A program made the translations under genes and the position numbers. Positions 1 to 5,843 of a DNA stretch of 7,750 bases are shown here, in pieces. The stretch comes from an uncultured bacterium. GTDB taxonomy: Bacteria > Patescibacteriota > Patescibacteriia > Patescibacteriales > UBA12465. The stretch lies in contig CALJZR010000078.1 in assembly GCA_937983635.1 (NCBI GenBank), forward strand, positions 1-7,750. Direction: 5' to 3'. A model generated the notes under the pieces. It was not told the DNA's origin. It did not search any database and was given only the letters and a program-made list of their open reading frames with translations. Position 1 is the stretch's first letter. Every line of letters begins with the position of its first letter.

Positions 1-569
1 CCATCGCCTCTTTATTGGTTGATTACTTGCCGATGTTGCCCTTACAGATCCTTTTGCTTAATTTAGTTTCCGATTTTCCCATGATTGCCATTGCCGGTGA
101 TAATGTTGATGATGAGGAATTATTGCGTCCGCGTCACTACGAGGTCCGCGATATTATTGTGGCTGCCATGGTCCTAGGGATTATCAGTACCGTTTTTGAT
201 TTTGTCTTCTTCGCCCTTTTCAGCCGAATTTCTCCCGGAGTTTTGCAGACTAATTGGTTTATTGCCAGTACCATTACCGAATTAGTTTTTATCTTTTCTA
301 TTCGCACTCGCCGCTTTTTCCTGTTCGCTCGTCGTCCGGGAAAAGCTCTTTTCTGGCTGACTCTGCCGGCAGCGGCGATTGCCATGATTATTCCTTATAC
401 CGTTTTCGGCCAGAATTTTTTCCATTTTGTAGCACCCAAACCTTTGCATTTACTGTGGATTTTAGGGATTGCCGGCCTTTACCTTATTTCCACCGAAACC
501 TTCAAACTTCTATACTACCGTCACAAAAAACAAGAAAAGAAGTCTTTGTCCGTCCCGGCCGCTCTTTAG
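1..569 (+). CDS. MgtA-like cation-transporting P-type ATPase, C-terminal part (5' truncated by window)
   Basis: The frame is open from the first base (first full codon at 3) to TAG at 567-569, so this is the C-terminal ~189 residues of a longer protein; the phosphorylation and nucleotide domains lie upstream of the window. Five hydrophobic segments are visible, matching M6-M10 of P-type ATPases. M6 holds LNLVSD, equivalent to the LN..D signature that coordinates the transported cation, followed by the cytosolic DNVD motif. A later stretch with IRTRR and a downstream ARRPG matches the M8-M9 loop of MgtA/MgtB magnesium importers, and the PKPL segment before the last helix also fits. The tail ends in a basic cytosolic stretch. 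The likely role is ATP-driven Mg2+ or related divalent-cation transport across the inner membrane. Family assignment is firm; the Mg2+ specificity is by resemblance only, because the selectivity residues upstream are not visible. It ends just before a terminator shared with the convergent operon. Confidence 0.87.
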   Translation, partial: IASLLVDYLPMLPLQILLLNLVSDFPMIAIAGDNVDDEELLRPRHYEVRDIIVAAMVLGIISTVFDFVFFALFSRISPGVLQTNWFIASTITELVFIFSIRTRRFFLFARRPGKALFWLTLPAAAIAMIIPYTVFGQNFFHFVAPKPLHLLWILGIAGLYLISTETFKLLYYRHKKQEKKSLSVPAAL

Positions 570-584
570 GATTTTGGGAATATA

Positions 585-614
585 AAAACAGCCACGATGA
601 TCGTGGCTGTTTTT
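585..614. terminator. Bidirectional intrinsic terminator between convergent genes
   Basis: A 13-14 bp hairpin (585-597 with 601-613, core ACAGCCACGA/TCGTGGCTGT, loop TGA) is flanked by A-runs on the left and T-runs on the right. Both strands therefore read as stem plus U-tract. It lies 15 bases after the ATPase stop and 8 bases beyond the stop of the leftward oxidoreductase gene, so it can end both transcripts. Confidence 0.9.
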
Positions 615-621
615 TGAAGTA

Positions 622-1197
622 TTATTGTAGATAGTTGATAATTTTAGCGGCAATGCGGTCAAGCTCTTTTTGATTATTTTCCACTTTTCTAGCGCTACCC
701 AGGATGAAGCCTTTAGTGCTCATGCCGCAGAAGCCGAGAGTATGCTTGAGCAGGACTTTAAGAGAGGAACTGCCCGTAAGGAAGCGGGTGTAGAGCAGGG
801 GGCCGCCGCTGCTGGTAAAAGCGGCTGCCTTTTTACCTTTGAGTAAACCGACGGGCAAGCCATTCTTATAGATAAAGCCGAAGCCGCCGGTAAAGACGCG
901 ATCTAAAAAGCCTTTTAAGATGGCGGGCAGGTTTTGCCACCAGGTGGGGTAGATGAAAAGGAGGAAGTCGGCATTTTTAATTTGTTCTTGGAAATTTTGA
1001 TTTTGGGGATTAACTTCCTTGCGTCCAGCGCTATAAAGTTCGTTGTTTTTAAGGACGGGATCATAGCCGAGGGCGTAGAGGTCAATAATTGTGCTTTCCG
1101 CGCCTTTTTCCGCTAAGGCGGCGCTAACTTTTTTTAAGAGATAGCCACAGTGACCGTCGTGGCTGGGGTGGGCGTAGACAATGAGGTATTTAGACAT
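622..1197 (-). CDS. Flavodoxin-fold NAD(P)H dehydrogenase (quinone)
   Basis: The predicted product is a 191-residue cytosolic flavoprotein of the Flavodoxin_2 family (NQO1/MdaB/KefF type), which transfers two electrons from NAD(P)H through FMN or FAD to quinones or related electrophiles. Visible signatures are the N-terminal beta strand and phosphate-binding turn YLIVYAHPSHDGH, then FIYPTWWQNLPAILKGFLDRV, the flavin/substrate-contact helix typical of the family, followed by a GGFGF loop and SSGGPLLYTRF in the third flavin-binding region. An in-frame ATG at 1272 would add 25 basic residues overlapping the upstream regulator gene. I chose ATG 1197 because the fold starts directly after it and the length then fits the family. 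No Shine-Dalgarno is visible, so translation may be coupled to the preceding HxlR gene, which ends 46 bases upstream. The operon partner suggests induction by quinones or other thiol-reactive compounds. The exact substrate is unknown. Confidence 0.88.
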   Translation of the reverse strand: MSKYLIVYAHPSHDGHCGYLLKKVSAALAEKGAESTIIDLYALGYDPVLKNNELYSAGRKEVNPQNQNFQEQIKNADFLLFIYPTWWQNLPAILKGFLDRVFTGGFGFIYKNGLPVGLLKGKKAAAFTSSGGPLLYTRFLTGSSSLKVLLKHTLGFCGMSTKGFILGSARKVENNQKELDRIAAKIINYLQ

Positions 1198-1243
1198 AGT
1201 GTTTAACAGGAGGCTGGGGAGAATTTTTCTCCGGAGTCTGATT

Positions 1244-1576
1244 TTATTTATTTTTTCTAGTTTTATGAGCATAGCCCCATTCGGCGGCTTTTTCTAAAAC
1301 TCCTTTTAGGCTTTCGCCGTAGGGGGTAATCCAGTATTCTACCTTTGGCGGCACTTGACGATAGACTTCGCGGTGGACAATGCCGTCTTTTTCTAAAGAG
1401 CGCAATTCGCTGGCCAGCATTTTTTGGGAAATGTCTTGCAAGCTTTTTTGAAGCTCGTTGAAGCGCATCTTTTTTTCTAAAAGATGCCAGAGAATTAGCG
1501 GTTTCCACTTACCGCCGATAACAGCCAAAGTCGCCTGGACGGCGCCATGGCATTTAAATTTATTAGGTTTTTCCAT
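1244..1576 (-). CDS. HxlR-family winged-helix transcriptional regulator
   Basis: The 110-residue protein spans a full HxlR domain (usual length 100-120). An N-terminal segment with a single Cys at residue 9 precedes AVQATLAVIGGKWKPLILWHL, the hallmark helix of the family. The recognition region follows with RFNELQKSL and ISQKMLASELRSLEKDGIV, then the wing VPPKVEYWITPYG, and a C-terminal dimerisation helix. In characterised members such as YodB, CatR and QorR, an N-terminal cysteine senses quinones or diamide and controls flavodoxin-fold quinone reductases. The same pairing occurs here, because the next gene in the operon is a quinone reductase. That Cys9 is the sensor is inference. The start ATG at 1576 sits about 20 bases after a good -10 box with no Shine-Dalgarno, so the leader is very short. 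It probably represses its own promoter and possibly the divergent YceI gene. Confidence 0.92.
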   Translation of the reverse strand: MEKPNKFKCHGAVQATLAVIGGKWKPLILWHLLEKKMRFNELQKSLQDISQKMLASELRSLEKDGIVHREVYRQVPPKVEYWITPYGESLKGVLEKAAEWGYAHKTRKNK

Positions 1577-1596
1577 ATAGTTACTTTTATACCTGT

Positions 1597-1626
1597 ATTA
1601 TACATTATTGTATGTACTTGCGTCAA
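1597..1626 (-). promoter_or_regulatory. Sigma70-type promoter of the HxlR-oxidoreductase operon
   Basis: Read on the minus strand, TTGACG (1626-1621) is followed after 18 bases by a perfect TATAAT (1602-1597). Expected initiation is only about 13-15 bases upstream of the HxlR ATG at 1576. The -35 box overlaps the -35 box of the divergent YceI promoter. Confidence 0.75.
1600..1613. promoter_or_regulatory. Inverted repeat over the HxlR promoter: candidate operator
   Basis: ATACA-TTAT-TGTAT is a perfect dyad with 5-base arms. It covers part of the -10 box and the spacer of the leftward promoter, where a bound dimer would block RNA polymerase. It fits autoregulation by the adjacent HxlR protein, but the sequence is AT-rich and binding is inferred. 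Confidence 0.45.
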
Positions 1627-1646
1627 TATCTGTATATTGCTATAAT
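1618..1646 (+). promoter_or_regulatory. Extended -10 promoter of the YceI lipoprotein gene
   Basis: TTGCGT (1618-1623), a 17-base spacer and TATAAT (1641-1646), preceded by TGC, give an extended -10 promoter. Its -35 box overlaps that of the opposite-facing HxlR promoter. The predicted leader is about 25 bases of nearly pure A/T. Confidence 0.75.
1624..1639. promoter_or_regulatory. Inverted repeat inside the YceI promoter: second candidate operator
   Basis: CAATAT-CTGT-ATATTG is a perfect dyad with 6-base arms lying almost exactly in the -35/-10 spacer of the rightward promoter. Its centre is 25 bases from the centre of the dyad at 1600-1613. The two dyads could let one regulator act on both divergent promoters. 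Binding is inferred. Confidence 0.45.
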
Positions 1647-1660
1647 TCTTTCACTAATAA

Positions 1661-1678
1661 ATTAATTTAAAAATTAAT
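1661..1678 (+). repeat. AT-only inverted repeat abutting the YceI start codon
   Basis: ATTAATTT-AA-AAATTAAT has perfect 8-base arms and ends at the base before the ATG at 1679. It sits where a Shine-Dalgarno would be, and none is present. As RNA it would be a weak A/U hairpin. Function is unknown and chance is possible in such AT-rich sequence. Confidence 0.4.
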
Positions 1679-2344
1679 ATGAAACAAACATTATTAATCG
1701 TTTTTTTAGGATTAGGCCTTTTTACTTTAGCTGCTTGCGGTCGGGGTGATAAGGAGGCGCCCATGTCCGCGGCAGAGAATAAGGAGGCGGCCGAGCAGGA
1801 GCTTAAAAATGATAATTCCGTGGTCGTTGATGGTAACTATCAAATCAATACGGCTGAATCTCGCTTAGCCTGGCATGGTGCGAAAATTGTAGGCAATAGC
1901 CATACCGGCACTGCTCCTTTACGTTCCGGTTCTTTACAGGTTAGCGCCGGTAAACTCAGTGGCGGCGAATTTATCGTTGATCTGGCTGCTTTAAAGAGTG
2001 ATGAAGGCATTGAAGGTTTAGAAAACCATCTTAAGAGCGCTGACTTCTTTGATGTGGCTACTTATCCTGAGGCGAAGTTAGTGATTACTGAAGTTAAAGA
2101 TGGCGATACCGCCGGTCTTTATCAGGTTACAGGCGATTTAACCATCAAGGGAACAACGGCACCAGTTTCTTTCTTGGCTAAAGTGCAGGGCGAAAGCGAA
2201 GGTTTAATCGCTACCACCGAATTTAAGATTGATCGTACGGTTTGGGGTCTGCAATATGGTTCTGGTAAATTCTTCCAGGATTTAGGAGACAAGGTCATTA
2301 GTGATGAGATTGAATTTAATGTATCTTTGAAAGCTCAGCGCTAA
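1679..2344 (+). CDS. YceI-family lipoprotein (polyisoprenoid/quinone-binding fold)
   Basis: The 221-residue precursor has a lipoprotein signal peptide, a hydrophobic run ending in the lipobox LAAC with Cys20 as the lipidated residue. A charged linker of about 30 residues follows (rich in E, K, A and N). The rest is one YceI domain (about residues 53-219): YQINTAESRLAWHG at its start, SGSLQVSAGKLSGGEFIVDL, the LENHLKSADFFDVATYPEA motif that is the family hallmark, LTIKGTTAPV, and FKIDRTVWGLQYGSG near the end. YceI proteins form a lipocalin-like beta barrel that binds polyisoprenoid chains, including quinones. In a single-membrane bacterium this one would be anchored on the outer face. It is divergent from a quinone-reductase operon and shares its control region, suggesting a common response. 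There is no Shine-Dalgarno before ATG 1679. Family assignment is strong; ligand and role are not known. Confidence 0.93.
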   Translation: MKQTLLIVFLGLGLFTLAACGRGDKEAPMSAAENKEAAEQELKNDNSVVVDGNYQINTAESRLAWHGAKIVGNSHTGTAPLRSGSLQVSAGKLSGGEFIVDLAALKSDEGIEGLENHLKSADFFDVATYPEAKLVITEVKDGDTAGLYQVTGDLTIKGTTAPVSFLAKVQGESEGLIATTEFKIDRTVWGLQYGSGKFFQDLGDKVISDEIEFNVSLKAQR

Positions 2345-2377
2345 GAGTTGAAGTGAATTATTTAAGATTAGTAGATA

Positions 2378-2407
2378 TAAAAGAGGCGTCGGAATCCGCC
2401 TCTTTTA
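2378..2407 (+). terminator. Intrinsic terminator of the YceI gene
   Basis: TAAAAGAGGCG (2378-2388) pairs with CGCCTCTTTTA (2397-2407) across an 8-base loop, giving an 11 bp stem ending in a T-rich tract. It lies 34 bases after the YceI stop. Confidence 0.88.
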
Positions 2408-2411
2408 TTAT

Positions 2412-2440
2412 TTGACAAATTCTATTTTTATTGTTAGCAT
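2412..2440 (+). promoter_or_regulatory. Putative promoter of the 114-residue hypothetical gene
   Basis: A consensus TTGACA (2412-2417) lies directly after the YceI terminator. A 17-base spacer leads to TAGCAT (2435-2440), preceded by TGT, which gives an extended -10. The predicted leader to ATG 2509 is about 60 bases, with no regulatory fold that I could recognise. Confidence 0.6.
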
Positions 2441-2508
2441 CATTGCGGTAGCCATTTGTTTGTAGACTGGTTATTTAACATAATTGTTTCACATAAAATG
2501 ATAGAGTC

Positions 2509-2853
2509 ATGAAAAAAAATCCTGATTTTGAAGGAACCTTTTTTGAAGAGGTTCTTGAGCACCCTGAAGTTCCGATTGAAAGCTCAATCATTAAAAGCGA
2601 TCGGGAAATAGGTAAAGCCACCAATTTTGAGCTTTTGTGCTTTTACTTCTACTTAACGAATACTAACCCAGAAAAGTATGGGAAAAAATTCGATTCTTCC
2701 GAGGGAATCCGTCGTAATGTTCGCGCCCACACCGTTATGGGTTTTATGCGTTCTTTAATTGCTGATCGTTTCAATGTTAGCAATGAAGAAATTAATCGCA
2801 TTTGGTTGAGATCCGGAGGTGTTATCGTGCTCATGGAGTCGGCGATAATGTAG
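2509..2853 (+). CDS. Hypothetical protein, 114 residues
   Basis: I do not recognise this protein. It is soluble in character, with no signal peptide or membrane helix. The N-terminal third is acidic (EGTFFEEVLEHPEVPIESS), followed by an aromatic-rich helix FELLCFYFYL and NTNPEKYGKKFDSSEGIRRN. It ends with a helical RSLIADRFNVSNEEINRIWLRSGG and a short hydrophobic tail. The NEEINRIW stretch could be part of a helix-turn-helix, but this is too weak to claim. The coding frame looks real because it has its own upstream promoter with consensus TTGACA and a hairpin terminator 25 bases after its stop, forming a complete single-gene unit. The ribosome binding site is poor (GAG, 4 bases from ATG). Its neighbours give no clue to function. 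Confidence 0.65.
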   Translation: MKKNPDFEGTFFEEVLEHPEVPIESSIIKSDREIGKATNFELLCFYFYLTNTNPEKYGKKFDSSEGIRRNVRAHTVMGFMRSLIADRFNVSNEEINRIWLRSGGVIVLMESAIM

Positions 2854-2877
2854 TATAATTAATTTGTAATTTTTAAA

Positions 2878-2901
2878 AAAAGAGGGATAAAACCCTCTTT
2901 T
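2878..2901. terminator. Intrinsic terminator after the hypothetical gene
   Basis: AAAAGAGGG (2878-2886) pairs with CCCTCTTTT (2893-2901) across ATAAAA. The T-tract is short on the plus strand and longer (seven T) on the minus strand, so it may work in both directions. It separates the hypothetical gene from the synthetase operon. Confidence 0.75.
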
Positions 2902-3009
2902 AAAATAACCAAAATTCTACATAGTTACATGTCTTATTGGTGGCGGATAATTTTAGAATTATTACAATTTTCTATTTTTAGCTTATATTAAACTATTAAC
3001 TTTTTAAAG

Positions 3010-3038
3010 TTGACAATTTTGCCAATATATATAATAAT
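3010..3038 (+). promoter_or_regulatory. Promoter of the AsnRS-like/AspRS operon
   Basis: A perfect TTGACA (3010-3015) is followed by AATAAT at 3033-3038 (17-base spacer) or TAATAA at 3032-3037 (16-base spacer), in a very AT-rich stretch. The leader of about 40 bases is too short for a T-box, and no specifier-like structure was seen. Confidence 0.7.
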
Positions 3039-3075
3039 GAAAAATTAGTTTTTTAACATTTAAATAAATCTAAAC

Positions 3076-3082
3076 GGAGGTG
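3076..3082 (+). promoter_or_regulatory. Strong Shine-Dalgarno of the AsnRS-like gene
   Basis: GGAGGTG lies 4 bases before ATG 3087 (GGAGG ends 6 bases before it), a full-length match to the 16S rRNA 3' end. It fixes this start. It is the only strong ribosome binding site in the window; the other starts have weak or no complementarity. Confidence 0.85.
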
Positions 3083-3086
3083 TGAT

Positions 3087-4412
3087 ATGAAAAAGTTGTT
3101 TATTAAAGATGTCGTTTCTGACTCCAGTCAACTACCCAAAGGTGCGTCAGTTGAGTTATTGGGTTGGATTAAGTCTAAAAGGTGCCATAAAAATTTAGTT
3201 TTTTTTGACATCTGCGATTCAAGTGGAGAAATCCAAGTCGTCGTTGACGGTAAATTTTTTAGCGAGATTGATTTTAAGTTTATTGCTGGGCTGAAAAATG
3301 AATCTGCTGTTGCAATTTCTGGATTACTGGAGTTTGGCACAAAAAGAAAAGAGCTGCATGCAGTCTCCATCGATTTAATTTGTGGCTCTGATCTGGAATT
3401 ATCGCCATCACCCAGGAGCGATTTTGATATATTTGATGAACAGTACACAAATTTAGTGCTGAAATATCGTCATCTTTATATCAGAAACCCCAAAATAATG
3501 GCTATTCTCAAATTTCGCAATTTGTTGAAAGAAGTTATTCGCGAATGGTTTGAGAAAAATGATTTTGTTGATTTTGATGCCCCTATTTTAGTGCCAGCCC
3601 CGCTTTATGCTGGCTCAACTGCTATTGGCGTCAGCGTTCATGGCGACGATGTATATCTTAGTCAATGCGCTGGATTTTATCTTGAGGCTGCTGTCCATGC
3701 GTTTGAGCGTGTTTATAACATGGGCCCAAGTTTTCGAGGAGAAGAGTCGCGCAGTAAGAGACATCTTATTGAGTATTGGCACATTAAAGCAGAATTAGCC
3801 TGGGGTAATCGTGAGGACATTATCGCCATCGTTGAAAGTCTTTTTGATCACGTCAGCCGTGAATTAGAAAAAAGAGCTGGAGACTTGATGGCGGCTATTG
3901 GTCGTGATATTTGTCTTGATGGCTTAAAGCAACCCTTTCCCAGAATTAGCTATCGTGAAGCTATTGAAATTCTGCAAAAAGGTGGTATGGAAATAGAATT
4001 TGGGACCAGCTTAGGAAGCTCAGAAGAAGAAATTCTTTCTAAGAACTTCAATTCTCCCTTTTGGATAGTTGGAATTCCGCGTAGCATTGAGCCATTCCCT
4101 TATTGTATTGATCCCGAAGACCAGGAATTAACCTTGGTCGCTGATTTAATTGCCAACAACGGTTATGGAGAATTACTAGGCGTGGCCGAAAAAATTAGTG
4201 ACTACGGTATGCTCATGACTAGAATGGCAGAAAAAAACAAAGACTCAGAAGCAGTTTACGATTTTGTGAAAGATGTTCACAGAGTGGGCAGCGTTCCTCA
4301 TATCGCCTTTGGTATGGGCTTGGAAAGAATGATGCGTTGGCTCTTAAACATTCCGCATGTTCGCGACTGCATTCCGTTCCCTCGAGTTGTTAGAAGATCA
4401 ATTATGCCTTAA
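3087..4412 (+). CDS. AsnRS-like class IIb aminoacyl-tRNA synthetase homologue with divergent amino-acid pocket
   Basis: The 441-residue protein has the whole architecture of class IIb synthetases. An N-terminal OB-fold (about 5-105, with VELLGWIKSKR) resembles an anticodon-binding domain; a hinge with KYRHLYIRNP follows, then the class II catalytic core. Motif 1 ends at Pro166; motif 2 is F216-R217-G-E219 with R225-H226; motif 3 is GMGLER (409-414). ATP-binding and adenylation residues therefore look intact. AsnRS affinity shows in HLIEYWHIKAELAW (AsnRS: HLAEFWMIEPE) and in DCIPFPR near the end. The pocket deviates: the Gln of the VSGQL segment is Gly196, and the AsnRS loop GIGEIIGGSQRE reads GYGELLGVAEKI, replacing the side-chain-contacting Arg by Lys369. 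It may be a standalone adenylating enzyme, a drug-resistant or altered-specificity synthetase, or a relative of archaeal AsnRS-derived asparagine synthetase, although that enzyme lacks an OB domain. The AspRS gene follows after 22 bases in the same operon. Confidence 0.8.
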   Translation: MKKLFIKDVVSDSSQLPKGASVELLGWIKSKRCHKNLVFFDICDSSGEIQVVVDGKFFSEIDFKFIAGLKNESAVAISGLLEFGTKRKELHAVSIDLICGSDLELSPSPRSDFDIFDEQYTNLVLKYRHLYIRNPKIMAILKFRNLLKEVIREWFEKNDFVDFDAPILVPAPLYAGSTAIGVSVHGDDVYLSQCAGFYLEAAVHAFERVYNMGPSFRGEESRSKRHLIEYWHIKAELAWGNREDIIAIVESLFDHVSRELEKRAGDLMAAIGRDICLDGLKQPFPRISYREAIEILQKGGMEIEFGTSLGSSEEEILSKNFNSPFWIVGIPRSIEPFPYCIDPEDQELTLVADLIANNGYGELLGVAEKISDYGMLMTRMAEKNKDSEAVYDFVKDVHRVGSVPHIAFGMGLERMMRWLLNIPHVRDCIPFPRVVRRSIMP

Positions 4413-4434
4413 CATTTAACCTTACACAGAAAAG

Positions 4435-5733
4435 ATGAAAACACCCATTAAAGAATTGCCGTCGCATTTAGGAGAAGAAGTTTTGGTTAGGGGCTTTGTC
4501 GAAAGCATCCGTAATCAGAAAAACTTTATCTTTCTTATATTGCGTGATTCTGGATCGATGGTTCAGGTATTTATTGCCAAAAACCCTGTTAACGCAGAAA
4601 TGGTGACAATAGCCAATTTACTGTCTCCAGAATCAACCTTGGAAGTTAGCGGGCTTTTAGTCAGCAATCCCTCGGTTAAACTGAATGGTTATGAAATAAT
4701 ACCTCAAAATATCGAGGTACTTTCTTTAGCCAAATCCCCTTTACCAATTGACAACCTTGCTCCTATGCAAGACCGGTTGGATTGGCGCTTTCTTGATTTG
4801 CGTCGACCTGAAAATCTTTTGATTTTTAAGGTTCAAACCGTTATGGAAATGGCTATGCGTGAATTTTTCCTGAAAGAAGAATTTTTGGAAATCCACTCTC
4901 CTAAACTTTTAGGAGCTGCCAGTGAATCAGGAGCAGAGCTTTTTTCTGTTAATTATTTTGGTCGTCTCGCTTACTTAGCTCAATCGCCTCAGTTTTACAA
5001 GCAAATGGCAATGGCAGCTGGGTTTAATAAAGTTTTTGAGGTTGGGCCAGTTTTCAGGGCTAATCCCTCTTTTACTTCGCGGCACGATACAGAATTTACA
5101 GGCGTTGATGCTGAGTTTGCGTGGATAGATTCCTGTGAAGATATTATGTCTTTTGAAGAGAATTGGCTCGCTTACGTTATTGAGAAAGTTAAAGACAAAT
5201 TAGGTCAGGAAATTAAAGAAAGTTTTGGCGTAGATATTTCTATTCCTAAACTGCCTTTTCCCAGGCTTGAAATGAAAGAGGCTTTGCGTATAGTACGTGA
5301 ATCGGGCCATATTATCCCTGCTGACTATGAAGGAGAGCTTGACCCTGAGGGAGAAAAAATCGTTTATGAATATATTCATGGTCTCGGTCATGAATTTATG
5401 TTTATTCTCGGATATCCTAAAGAGATAAGACCTTTTTATCACATGCGTAATGCCGATGGCACCACTCGGAGTTTTGACCTTCTTTACAAAGGGGTTGAGA
5501 TAACGACCGGTGCTCAGAGAGAACATCGTTTGGAAATACTCTCGGCTCAGGCAGAGGAAAAAGGTATAGATTTAGAATCAATTAGATTTTATCTTGACTT
5601 CTTTCTCTACGGCGTTCCTCCTCATGGCGGATTCGGTTTTGGACTCACCAGAATGTTAATGTTACTTTTGGGACTTAAAAATGTCAGAGAAGTAACTTAT
5701 ATTTACAGGGGCCCCGACAGATTGTTTCCGTAA
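4435..5733 (+). CDS. Archaeal-type aspartyl-tRNA synthetase (aspartate--tRNA(Asn) ligase family)
   Basis: This 432-residue class IIb synthetase lacks the GAD insertion of ordinary bacterial AspRS (about 590 residues) and therefore belongs to the short archaeal/eukaryotic-type group, often non-discriminating (charging both tRNA-Asp and tRNA-Asn). The OB-fold anticodon domain spans about 1-105 (EEVLVRGFVESIR). The core includes SGAELF with Glu168, LAQSPQFYKQ with Gln186 and Lys189, motif 2 F207-R208 with R216-H217, TTGAQRE with Arg362, and motif 3 GFGLTR with Arg406. Lys189 and Arg362 correspond by eye to the aspartate-carboxylate contacts of known AspRS, so the aspartate pocket looks complete. 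The motif 2 glutamate (FRxE) is Asn210 and the motif 3 glutamate is Thr405, and the C-terminus reads YRGPDRLFP rather than FPRDRRRLTP. The ribosome site is weak, so translation probably depends on the upstream gene. It could be the housekeeping AspRS or a second, specialised copy. Confidence 0.88.
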   Translation: MKTPIKELPSHLGEEVLVRGFVESIRNQKNFIFLILRDSGSMVQVFIAKNPVNAEMVTIANLLSPESTLEVSGLLVSNPSVKLNGYEIIPQNIEVLSLAKSPLPIDNLAPMQDRLDWRFLDLRRPENLLIFKVQTVMEMAMREFFLKEEFLEIHSPKLLGAASESGAELFSVNYFGRLAYLAQSPQFYKQMAMAAGFNKVFEVGPVFRANPSFTSRHDTEFTGVDAEFAWIDSCEDIMSFEENWLAYVIEKVKDKLGQEIKESFGVDISIPKLPFPRLEMKEALRIVRESGHIIPADYEGELDPEGEKIVYEYIHGLGHEFMFILGYPKEIRPFYHMRNADGTTRSFDLLYKGVEITTGAQREHRLEILSAQAEEKGIDLESIRFYLDFFLYGVPPHGGFGFGLTRMLMLLLGLKNVREVTYIYRGPDRLFP

Positions 5734-5756
5734 TTTGAAAGTGTATTTTTAGCTTT

Positions 5757-5790
5757 AGCCTCTCCCGCAAGAAACGGGAGAGGCTTTTTT
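5757..5790 (+). terminator. Intrinsic terminator of the synthetase operon
   Basis: AGCCTCTCCCG (5757-5767) pairs perfectly with CGGGAGAGGCT (5775-5785) across a 7-base loop and runs into six T. It is the most GC-rich hairpin of the window and sits 23 bases after the AspRS stop. Confidence 0.93.
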
Positions 5791-5794
5791 ATAT

Positions 5795-5823
5795 TTGTTA
5801 ATTTCTTATATTTTTGCTAGAAT
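5795..5823 (+). promoter_or_regulatory. Putative promoter of the MccF-like gene
   Basis: TTGTTA (5795-5800), 17 bases, then TAGAAT (5818-5823), preceded by TGC (extended -10), lie just behind the terminator. A second TATAAT at 5832-5837 has no -35 partner and would start transcription at or near the ATG at 5844. Confidence 0.5.
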
Positions 5824-5843
5824 TATTGTTATATAATATTTAT

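Noticed and set aside
254..634. Long open frames antisense to or out of frame with the ATPase, AsnRS-like, AspRS and oxidoreductase genes.
   Set aside because: They have low-complexity or unlikely composition, no family signature, and lie wholly or mostly over strongly supported genes.
1218..1232. Hairpin GGAGAA-TTT-TTCTCC between the HxlR and oxidoreductase genes as a terminator.
   Set aside because: The stem is only 6 bp with no T-tract on the minus strand, so the operon is probably read through.
1198..1272. Upstream in-frame ATG at 1272 as the start of the oxidoreductase.
   Set aside because: It would add 25 basic residues absent from the family and overlap the HxlR gene; the flavodoxin fold starts right after the ATG at 1197.
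2498..2512. ATG ATA GAG TCA TGA overlapping the start of the hypothetical gene, as an upstream regulatory mini-frame.
   Set aside because: Four codons without a ribosome site; easily a chance overlap.
2929..2991. A 20-codon frame (MSYWWRIIL...) in the gap before the synthetase operon, considered as a microcin-type precursor peptide.
   Set aside because: It has no Shine-Dalgarno, no promoter between it and the preceding terminator, and does not end in Asn as MccA precursors do; a frame of this length is expected by chance in AT-rich DNA.
3045..3086. A T-box or other amino-acid-responsive leader before the synthetase genes.
   Set aside because: The predicted leader is only about 40 bases with no stem-loops, specifier or antiterminator, far too short for a T-box.
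3087..5733. The two synthetase-like genes as a recent tandem duplication.
   Set aside because: They share only motif-level similarity and belong to different branches (AsnRS-like versus AspRS), so any common origin is ancient.
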